DNA from: CAZKCI01 sp964551475
GTDB taxonomy: Bacteria; Auribacterota; Erginobacteria; Erginobacterales; CAZKCI01
Assembly (NCBI GenBank): GCA_964551475.1
Contig: CAZKCI010000075.1
Span: forward strand, 1-47,655
DNA: 47,655 nt
Direction of reading: 5' to 3'
Each line of letters begins with the position of its first letter. Position 1 is the stretch's first letter. Below are positions 40,901-46,667 of this stretch, one piece after another. The translations under genes were made by a program, and so were the position numbers. The notes beneath the pieces are model-generated. The model saw nothing but the letters and a program-made list of their open reading frames with translations. It was not told the DNA's origin and searched no databases.

Positions 40901-43900
40901 CGTCATTGGCGCTCCCTCCCAGGAAGGTAGAGAAGATGAGAGTCGGCCCGGCCATGTGCGCAACGAAGGCATCGTAGCCGCCGGCATTGGTCGCCTGGTA
41001 AGCGCTGCGCGTGGGAAAATCGGAGGAGGCGGTTCTCCCGCTCAGATAGAAACCATCCGACGAATCACAGGCGATAGCGTAGCCGGAATCCGAGGCCGTT
41101 CCTCCCAGGAAGGTGGAATAAAGGAGGCTCTCCCCGGAGGAGGAGATCTGGGCCACAAAGGCATCGACCCCCACGCCGCTCCTGCTCGATTGATACGGTT
41201 GAACGAGCGGAAAATCGACGGAGCCGGTATGCCCGGCCAGATAAGCCCGGCCCCGGCAGTCGAGAGCGATGGAATAGCCGAGATCGACGGCGCTACCCCC
41301 GAGATAGGTGGAATAGATCAGATGGGACCCGGCAGAGTCCAGCGCGGTTATGAACGCATCGTCAGTGCCGGCCCGGCTGGATTGGAATGCGTTACAGGTT
41401 GGGAAGTTTGTGGACACGGCATAGCCGCCAAGATAAACATTGCCGGTTGCATCGATGGCCAAGCCGTTAGCCTGATCATCGAGTCCGCCCCCGATATAAG
41501 TGGAGAATTCCAGCGAGCTCCCGGAAGAGGAAAGGCGCGCCGCGAAGGCATCGCTGGCCGTCACCGAGCTTCCCAAACTGGACTGAAAGGGATTACGGGT
41601 CGGGAAGTCATAGGATTTGGTAAACCCTCCCAGGACGATCCTCCGCTCTCCGTCGACCTCCATCGCCATCGCCTGATCCTGGTGGCCTCCCCCCAGATAG
41701 GTGGAGAAGACGAGCGACGATCCGGAGGAAGAAAATTTTACGGCGAAAGCGTCCATGAGGCTGCCCACGACATTGTTCAGGGAGGCCTGGAAAGGATCGA
41801 GCGTCGGGAAATCATTCGACCGGGTATCCCCGGCCAGATAGGGGCAGAGTGCGGAGTCCAGGCGGACCGCCCGGCCGCTCTCTTCCCGAGTCCCGCCCAA
41901 GTAGGTGGAGAAGATGAGCGAGGAGCCGGAGGGGGACAATGCCGTCAGGAAGACGTCCACGGAGGCGGGGCTCGCCGCCCGCGTCGATTGATAGGGATTC
42001 AGGGTCGGGAATGCGGTCGACCAGGTAGCCCCGGTCACGTACGCCTCGCCCCCTGGGCCGACGGCTAGGGCGTATGCGGCATCGATCGGGTTGCCTCCGC
42101 CCAGGTAGGTCGAGTAGGAGAGGGAGACGAAGCAGATGAAACCGACAGGAGAGGGAGAGGGAGAGGGAGTCGGCGTGAGATATCCCTCCGGGGTAGGCGA
42201 AGGACTGGAGGTGGGGGAAGCGCTCGGGGATGGCGTGGGGGTGCGGTATCCCTCGGGGGTGGGGGTGGGGGAGGGAGTTGCGCTCGGTGTCGTGCTCGGC
42301 GTCGGAGAGGCGCTGGCGGTCGGTGTCGGGGTGGCGGTCGGGCTCGAGCTCGGTGACGGAGTCGGTGTCGGGGTGTGATAACCCTCGGGAGTCGGCGACG
42401 GGGTGGGAGATGGGGACGGGCTTGCGGAGGGAGTCGGGGTGGGAGGCAGCGACGGGGTCGGCGACGGGCTTGCGGAGGGAGTCGGGGTGGGAGGCAGCGA
42501 CGGGGTCGGCGACGGCGACGGCGACGGGGTGGCGGATGGCGTCGGGCTGGGCGTGGGCGAGGGGGTGCGGTATCCCTCGGGGGTGGGGGTGGGGCTATAG
42601 TTGGTGCGCTTCGCCGCTATCTCGTTCGACCATCTCCGCTCGTGCGTGACGCTATAGGTGCCGTCGGTGTTGTATTGGAGGCTGGCGACCCGATAATAAT
42701 AAGTTGTCCCCGGCTGGCCTTGAACGTCGGTGTAGGACGTATAGCTGGTCGCCGGGGAGGTGAGTTTCTCGTAAATCCCCGTCGCGTCCGTCATCCCCGG
42801 GTGGCGGGCGGTCCCCGCCCCGTTGTCGCCGTTGTGCCGGCGCGATCGGTACACGTTGTAGGTGGTGCTCGGGGTGGTGCAGGCGTCCCAGGCGACCACC
42901 ACGCGGTCCTTGGTCTCCTCGACCACCTGCAGGTTGGCAACCAGCGGCGGGGGAGGGAAATGGAGCTCGCCGGAGGCGTAATACTCTCCGGTCCCCCCGT
43001 AGAGGAGGTCGGTCTGGGTGCTCCAGACCATGGAGCGGGTGATCTCGTAGTTGTCCTGGTTGTCGCAGCGGACGGTGACGTGATGGTCGAGGTCGACCCG
43101 GTAGGACACGGCGCCTGAGTTATTGATCCGGTCCAGCGCCACGGCGGTCGGGTGGTCAGCCGAGCTGTGGGCGACTGTCACCACCGCGTATTGCGGGCTC
43201 ATCTGGTTGAGGAAGGCCGCCGAGCTCGATCCGTCGCTCCCGTGGTGATGGACCTTGTAGATGTCGGTGTCGGCGAGGTCGGCGCTCGCCCCCGCGTAGC
43301 TGTACGTCGGGTTGTCGTCGAGGATCCACTGCTCCCCGGTGGAATCGGCGGCGTCGCCTCCCTGGAGAAAAACGGAATCCCCGCACCGGATCTGGATGAC
43401 CCCGGACCAGGGGTTGTCCTCGCTGGCGGAGCCGGGCTCCGTTTTGGCGGCCAGCACCCGGGCTTCGATGTAGGGGTCCCAGCCCGGCCCCAGGTTCGTG
43501 TTCGGGCCGCTCAGGTACTGGCCGGCGTTGTAGTAGTAGACGTTGCAGCCGCCCTCGTCCGCGTTGAGGTCCGCGATGAAGCTGTCGTATTCGCCTTTGA
43601 CCCCCGGGTTCCAGCGGACGTTCTCGTAATAGTTGAGGACGTTGTACCGTTTCAACGCCATATCCAAGCCGTAGGTGTGGTCGGCCCCGGGTGAGGAGAG
43701 CACCATGTAATAGAGAGTGCCCCCCGTCCCGATCTTGGAATCCAGGAACTGTCCCAGAGCCTCGGAAGAATCGGTGCTGTACCCGCCGTCGAAGAGGAGG
43801 TTCCTGTCATCGATGGTGTCGAGCAGGCCGTCCTCCCCCGGAAACTCGTAGTACACCGCGTCCCCGTACTGCCCGGTCGATCCCTGGAGGGTCCAGCTCA

Positions 43901-44417
43901 GGTAGGTGACCCGCAGGTACCGGCGGCTGATGACACGGACGTCGTCCAGGGCCAGATTCCCGGCGCTCTTGGTGTAGCTGAACTTGACGCGGGAGGAGTT
44001 GGGGGAGACGGGGAGGGGAGGGCAAATCGTCCCCGAGTGCGTGAGGTTGGAAAAGGAGGTGATCGAGGTCCAGGACCCGCCGTACTCTTCTTCGACGAGA
44101 AGGCTGCTGGTCGCGTCCGTGGCGGCCCCCCGGTACCAAAACCTTAGCTCCGTTCCTGATCCAGCCGAGAAGGCGGCGGCGGTGACAGAGTCGCCGGTGT
44201 CGTCGAGCATGAGCGAGGGCCGCCCGGCGCCGTAATAAGCGGAGGAGGTGTAAACGTCGGAATCCGCGTTGCAGTTGGTGAAGACCCAGCTCGCCGGGCG
44301 GACCCCGAGCTCGAAATTATCGAACCCTTCGTTGATGAGAACGGCGGCGGGCGAAACGGGGGAAGAGGGGAACAGATACAGACCGAGAACAAGCAGAAAC
44401 ACCCGCATTCTCTTCAT
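37932..44417 (-). CDS. Giant secreted protein: ComEC-like MBL, FN3, two SBBP propellers, FG-GAP-like repeats
   Basis: 2161 residues with a signal peptide (RMRVFLLVLGLYLFPSS). Domains: about 25-160 lectin-like jelly-roll; 165-490 ComEC-like metallo-beta-lactamase (LLFDGGYSTDSSEAL, VHHHGSDGSSSAAF); 491-605 fibronectin III (VVVAWDACTTPSTTYNVYRS); 609-761 Pro/Thr/Ser linker with repeated PTPEGY; 762-1224 first SBBP propeller block (FSTYLGGxxxD repeats); 1225-1333 linker; 1335-1803 second SBBP block; 1805-1906 linker; 1908-2161 six repeats of about 40 residues (PGDYDGDGTADIAIYR, LTRxYFG). The FG-GAP-like DxDGDGxxD loops would bind Ca2+. The MBL lacks its first His (SSPGADH instead of SHPDADH). No LPXTG, PEP-CTERM or T9SS signal is seen. 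Probably a surface or released adhesin or enzyme. Confidence 0.85.
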   Translation of the reverse strand: MKRMRVFLLVLGLYLFPSSPVSPAAVLINEGFDNFELGVRPASWVFTNCNADSDVYTSSAYYGAGRPSLMLDDTGDSVTAAAFSAGSGTELRFWYRGAATDATSSLLVEEEYGGSWTSITSFSNLTHSGTICPPLPVSPNSSRVKFSYTKSAGNLALDDVRVISRRYLRVTYLSWTLQGSTGQYGDAVYYEFPGEDGLLDTIDDRNLLFDGGYSTDSSEALGQFLDSKIGTGGTLYYMVLSSPGADHTYGLDMALKRYNVLNYYENVRWNPGVKGEYDSFIADLNADEGGCNVYYYNAGQYLSGPNTNLGPGWDPYIEARVLAAKTEPGSASEDNPWSGVIQIRCGDSVFLQGGDAADSTGEQWILDDNPTYSYAGASADLADTDIYKVHHHGSDGSSSAAFLNQMSPQYAVVTVAHSSADHPTAVALDRINNSGAVSYRVDLDHHVTVRCDNQDNYEITRSMVWSTQTDLLYGGTGEYYASGELHFPPPPLVANLQVVEETKDRVVVAWDACTTPSTTYNVYRSRRHNGDNGAGTARHPGMTDATGIYEKLTSPATSYTSYTDVQGQPGTTYYYRVASLQYNTDGTYSVTHERRWSNEIAAKRTNYSPTPTPEGYRTPSPTPSPTPSATPSPSPSPTPSLPPTPTPSASPSPTPSLPPTPTPSASPSPSPTPSPTPEGYHTPTPTPSPSSSPTATPTPTASASPTPSTTPSATPSPTPTPEGYRTPTPSPSASPTSSPSPTPEGYLTPTPSPSPSPVGFICFVSLSYSTYLGGGNPIDAAYALAVGPGGEAYVTGATWSTAFPTLNPYQSTRAASPASVDVFLTALSPSGSSLIFSTYLGGTREESGRAVRLDSALCPYLAGDTRSNDFPTLDPFQASLNNVVGSLMDAFAVKFSSSGSSLVFSTYLGGGHQDQAMAMEVDGERRIVLGGFTKSYDFPTRNPFQSSLGSSVTASDAFAARLSSSGSSLEFSTYIGGGLDDQANGLAIDATGNVYLGGYAVSTNFPTCNAFQSSRAGTDDAFITALDSAGSHLIYSTYLGGSAVDLGYSIALDCRGRAYLAGHTGSVDFPLVQPYQSSRSGVGVDAFVAQISSSGESLLYSTFLGGTASDSGYAIACDSSDGFYLSGRTASSDFPTRSAYQATNAGGYDAFVAHMAGPTLIFSTFLGGSANDEGKGVAAGATDCYIAGQTLSSNFPTFHAYQAAWGGSGTALDGFVSKLALTCYQITPTPTPEGYLTPTPSPTANPSPTPSPTPEGYLTPTPSPTASPTPSASPTATPTPSSSPTPEGYLTPTPSPKPSASPSSSPSPTPSASPSSSPSPTPTATPSPSPVPTPVNLVCSLSLAYSTYLGGGNPVDAAYALAVGPGGEAYVTGATWSTAFPTLNPYQSTRAVSPASLDVFLTALSPSGSSLIFSTFLGGTSEESGRAVRLDSELHPYLVGDTQSDDFPTANAYQASLCRPAGLYADAFITKLSSSGSALVFSTFLGGNAGDKGLGLEIDAEQRVVLAGYAQSSDFPVQNPYQSTKTSSGLRGDAFATRFSSSGSSLEFSTYLGGTLDDQANGVAIDTVGHVYLGGHTLSNDFPTIRSFQSSLLGTQDAFLAALDSSGSVLLYSSFLGGTNIDIAYGIALDTNQRPLLAGKTRSSDFPTIRAYQASIAGDYDAFVAEVSSSGESLLYSTYLGGYSTDCANGIALDSCDNLYLTGLTASPNFPTRSACQGAFAGNYDAFVARFSGPILVFSTFLGGYGYDEGKAISGDSAENAYLAGMTLSSNFPILNAYQATWGGSGTAYDGFVTKLSWVCRLTTPSPTPEGYRTPTPSPTPSPSATASPAPSATSSPSPETTPTPTPSPTPTPSPTPGATPSRTPSPPPTASPSPSTTPSSIPTPTATPSPSVTPSRTPTPSPTPTCGPSVVPEHAVIQSGDYDGDAAADFAIFRSSAGLWSVRNITRLYFGNSTDQIAPGDYDGDGTADIAIYRAATGLWSIVGLSRAYFGGLHDRAAPGDYDGDGSCDIGIFRENGGIWSIRFLTRFYFGANGDWPIPGNYTGDGTAAGGLYRVSSGQWLVHNLTRFYFGASTDWPVPGDYTGAGMRSFGIFRPCSGMWGLRDLTRMYFGNCFDYPRPGDFNGDGTDDLAIFRESTGMWSARNLTRVYFGGTGDIPVTR
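38700..39000 (-). repeat. Low-complexity DNA of the third Pro/Thr/Ser linker
   Basis: Short direct repeats of GGNGTCGG and GGAGTCGG type encode alternating Pro with Thr or Ser. Two more such stretches are at 40420-40744 and 42134-42594. They are prone to slippage and misassembly. Confidence 0.8.
40150..42130 (-). repeat. Internal duplication of the SBBP block
   Basis: A segment of about 110 bp at 40299-40410 is nearly identical to 42023-42130, about 1.7 kb apart, and similarity continues along the two propeller blocks. The encoded start DAAYALAVGPGGEAYVTGAT is the same in both. The two blocks arose by duplication of the whole propeller plus linker unit. Confidence 0.8.
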
Positions 44418-44489
44418 CCGCGCCTGCCCCCTTGCGCAGGCGGACGGCTAAGAAGCCGGTACGGACCGGATTCGTTCTTGAGAACACTT

Positions 44490-44518
44490 ATTCAAAATCG
44501 CCCAGGAGGATTTGTCAA
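44490..44518 (-). promoter_or_regulatory. Promoter of the giant secreted protein gene
   Basis: On the - strand, TTGACA (complement of 44513-44518), a 17-bp spacer and TTGAAT (complement of 44490-44495). The -35 is perfect and the -10 matches 4 of 6. A short inverted pair GTTCT/AGAAC (44474-44485) is near the transcript start. Confidence 0.55.
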
Positions 44519-44562
44519 TCAGTAAATCAGATTGGGATTGTGTCAGCCAAAACCCTGTTCCT

Positions 44563-45195
44563 TCAAGCTGGCAGTCGCCTATGGGCGATCAGCTCCGGTA
44601 GGGAGTATCCGAAGATCACTTCCGCCTGTTTCAACGCGTTTCCCGGGAAAGCATCACGGTGTTTCAGCGCTTTTATGAATTCGGTTTGGCCCAGGAGAAT
44701 AGGGGAGAGGCGGTTGCCGTATCCAAGGGTCACCTTTTCTGCGGCGTTCTCCAGCTCCGAGCGGAATTTTTTCCGGTCCGACCGGTCGGGCATGACTATG
44801 ATGAGCTCGATGTCGCTTCCCGGCCTGTCTTCCCGTCGGGCGATGCTTCCGAAGAGAATGAGCGAAAGCGGCCGGGAAGACAGCGATTCCACCACTGTTT
44901 TGGCCAAGCTCTCCTTAAGACTTTTCTCCTGGATCAGCAGGGGTTTCAACCAGTCGCGGACTACGATATGGTCCTGCTGGAGCTCGTAGAGGTTCGCGCG
45001 CCCGACTGGGCGCATCGAAACCACCCCCTGTTCAGCCAGTCCCTTGAGGGCGGCATGGCATTGGACGTGGGAGACGCCGATCGCCTTGCCGATCTCCCGC
45101 CCGTTCATCGGCACGCCGGTCAGGATCAGGAAGCGGAGTATCCGGATCTTCGACGGTTGCCCGAGGATGTGGTCGAGTGGATCGGTGAAGTTCAT
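44563..45195 (-). CDS. Winged-helix regulator fused to a minimal nucleotidyltransferase domain
   Basis: 210 residues. Residues about 10-75 are an ArsR-like winged helix (KIRILRFLILTGVPMNGREI, VSHVQCHAALKGLAEQGVVS). Residues about 108-195 are a MNT-type nucleotidyltransferase: SLILFGSIARREDRPGSDIEL with G116-S117 and D128-x-E130 as the catalytic pattern. Similar NTases AMPylate or otherwise act in toxin-antitoxin pairs; here the fusion suggests a self-regulated enzyme. There is no HEPN partner directly beside it. Palindromic operator sites lie over its start site. The gene is in the less GC-rich accessory end. Confidence 0.8.
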   Translation of the reverse strand: MNFTDPLDHILGQPSKIRILRFLILTGVPMNGREIGKAIGVSHVQCHAALKGLAEQGVVSMRPVGRANLYELQQDHIVVRDWLKPLLIQEKSLKESLAKTVVESLSSRPLSLILFGSIARREDRPGSDIELIIVMPDRSDRKKFRSELENAAEKVTLGYGNRLSPILLGQTEFIKALKHRDAFPGNALKQAEVIFGYSLPELIAHRRLPA

Positions 45196-45205
45196 AGCTT
45201 AGCCT

Positions 45206-45264
45206 CGTTGGTAGCTAAAGTTACCATATGGTAACTAATATTACCATACAGATACGAAAGTCAA
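45206..45264 (-). promoter_or_regulatory. Promoter and palindromic operator of the nucleotidyltransferase gene
   Basis: AGTTACCATATGGTAACT (45219-45236) is a perfect 18-bp palindrome. A further half-site TTACC (45241-45245) makes a second inverted pair with GGTAA across 6 nt, and a GGTAGCT half-site precedes it. On the - strand a TTGACT -35 (complement of 45259-45264) and an AT-rich -10 near 45235-45241 place the transcript start inside the palindrome. Repression by the protein's own winged helix is the simplest reading. Confidence 0.65.
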
Positions 45265-45381
45265 GCGCAAATTTTGATAAAGCGCCAACCATCTTGGTAT
45301 TCGGATTCAAGGTTTCCCTCCGGTTTCCATCGATAGCTAGTCTTCTCGGCTTTCTGATCCACCGTTGGTCAGAACGCGCGC

Positions 45382-45391
45382 GGGGGGGGGG
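45382..45391. repeat. Run of ten G
   Basis: A homopolymer of ten G follows CGCGCGC, 46 nt upstream of the BrnT-like start. Such tracts are slippage-prone and are also common assembly error sites. It is not in a convincing reading frame. Confidence 0.7.
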
Positions 45392-45402
45392 TGCGTTTCT
45401 TG

Positions 45403-45430
45403 TTGCCATAATGCACACATTAAGCAATAT
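45403..45430 (+). promoter_or_regulatory. Promoter of the toxin-antitoxin pair
   Basis: TTGCCA (45403-45408), 16-bp spacer, CAATAT (45425-45430). ATG 45438 lies 7 nt after the -10 box and has no SD, so a leaderless mRNA is likely. Confidence 0.4.
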
Positions 45431-45437
45431 TCGCGCT

Positions 45438-45719
45438 ATGAAGCTCTTCGACTGGAATATGGACAAGAACGAATGGCTTAAGCAAGAGCGGGGTGTGGCT
45501 TTCGAAGAGATCGTGTTCTGCATCGCACGAGGAGGATTGCTGGACATTATTGAACATCCCAACCGGACGAAGTATCCCGGTCAAAGAGTATTCATTGTCG
45601 ACGTGGAAGGCTATGTCTGCCTGGTTCCCTTTATTGAAACCGATGAGGGCATAATCTTAAAAACCATCATACCCAGCCGGAAAATGACCAGACGGTATCT
45701 CGGAGGTGAAAACAGATGA
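45438..45719 (+). CDS. BrnT-family toxin (DUF497)
   Basis: 93 residues. MKLFDWNMDKNEWLKQERGVAFEEIVFCI and GLLDIIEHPNRTKYPGQRVF, then VDVEGYVCLVPFIETDEGII and LKTIIPSRKMTRRYL match the RelE-like BrnT fold, a predicted ribosome-dependent RNase. The frame is open back to 45228 but the upstream part is not family-like. It overlaps the antitoxin ATG by 4 nt, with the toxin first as is usual for BrnTA. Confidence 0.88.
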   Translation: MKLFDWNMDKNEWLKQERGVAFEEIVFCIARGGLLDIIEHPNRTKYPGQRVFIVDVEGYVCLVPFIETDEGIILKTIIPSRKMTRRYLGGENR

Positions 45720-45997
45720 AAAGCATCCAAGAAGAGAAGGGCGTGCTGGAATCTGTGGAGCGGGACGAGTGGAGGAGGATTTCCGACTATCCCCGGGAAT
45801 CGAAGCGATATCAGGCGGCGGCGCGGGCTACCATTCGAAAGGACAAGAGGGTCAATATCCGCATGACCGAGCGCGATCTGGTGCATTTCCAAAAGAAAGC
45901 AATGGAGGAGGGCCTTCCCTACCAGACTCTTATCTCGAGCATCCTCCACAAATTCATCAATGGGCGTATGGTGGAGAAGGAGGGCGCGGCCAGATAG
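45716..45997 (+). CDS. CopG/BrnA-type antitoxin
   Basis: 93 residues. The C-terminal half is a ribbon-helix-helix: DKRVNIRMTERDLVHFQKKA and LPYQTLISSILHKFINGRM. The N-terminal part (about 1-40), with acidic and aromatic residues, would wrap the toxin. It is expected to neutralise the BrnT-like protein and repress the promoter. The stop is 196 nt before the tRNA-Arg gene. Confidence 0.88.
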   Translation: MKSIQEEKGVLESVERDEWRRISDYPRESKRYQAAARATIRKDKRVNIRMTERDLVHFQKKAMEEGLPYQTLISSILHKFINGRMVEKEGAAR

Positions 45998-46100
45998 CTT
46001 ATCGATCCCAGCCTCGTCAGCGCCGGCGGCAGTGCCATCGGTAAATCGGCTGTCGGTCAATCGAGTCAAGGAAATCGATCTGAACTTGCGACAGGCATGC

Positions 46101-46448
46101 AGTGGCTGTTCGGTTACTGCGGGATATTGTCGAGGGGGGCAATGAATCCGGAGATTAGCGCAACGCATACAGTGACATGACGATAGGACATTCGCCCCCG
46201 TAGCTCAGGTGGATAGAGCAGCGGTTTCCTAAACCGTTGGCCGCCCGTTCGAGTCGGGCCGGGGGTATGGGAACGGCAACTGATTGAGTGAGCAGACTTC
46301 GCTTTTGAGTATAGCATCCCATTGGCCGGCAGGGGGTTATGCTGGGAATCTTCCGGAATAATCAGTTCAGTTATTTATAAGTATGTTATCAAACTTTTTC
46401 TAAATAATCCAAACAAACTTTACAGATAGTAGCTGTTTGGTTACTGGG
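46101..46448. repeat. Imperfect direct repeats flanking the tRNA-Arg gene
   Basis: AGTGGCTGTTCGGTTACTG (46101-46119) and AGTAGCTGTTTGGTTACTG (46428-46446) differ at two positions. They lie about 75 nt upstream and 160 nt downstream of the tRNA. They could be the traces of a duplication or of element ends. Confidence 0.5.
46194..46267 (+). tRNA. tRNA-Arg (anticodon CCU)
   Basis: Cloverleaf by eye: acceptor GCCCCCG with CGGGGGT (one G-U), D arm GCTC/GAGC, anticodon stem GCGGT/ACCGT around loop TTCCTAA, which gives anticodon CCT, variable loop TGGCC, and T arm GCCCG-TTCGAGT-CGGGC. The discriminator is A. CCA is not encoded. It decodes AGG. tRNA-Arg genes are common integration sites. Confidence 0.92.
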
Positions 46449-46667
46449 AAAAGGACAATCTCATTTGCAGATGGCCGCTGCTGTTTTTCCAATAGCATCC
46501 GGTCTCTTTGATCAGCCGCATTGATCTATCCTGCTGCTGGCCAGTTGGGAAGGAGAGTGTATTTTTGAGGCCTGTCCTTGCTGAAGAAACTCCCCTTATC
46601 CTTTAGCATAACCTTTCAGAGTGCCCAGTCCCAGCGTATCCCTGAAATCAACCTCATAGGGTGCAGT
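46268..46667. other. 400-bp AT-richer gap without a visible gene
   Basis: The region after the tRNA is clearly poorer in GC than the rest of the window, for example TTATTTATAAGTATGTTATC near 46371. I see no tRNA terminator with a long U-run and no convincing reading frame on either strand. It holds one of the tRNA-flanking repeats. A shared TAGCATCC occurs at about 46312 and 46492. Confidence 0.5.

Noticed and set aside
45228..45437. 70-residue N-terminal extension of the BrnT-like toxin
   Set aside because: It covers the NTase operator, the G tract and the promoter, has no family similarity and would make the toxin atypically long.
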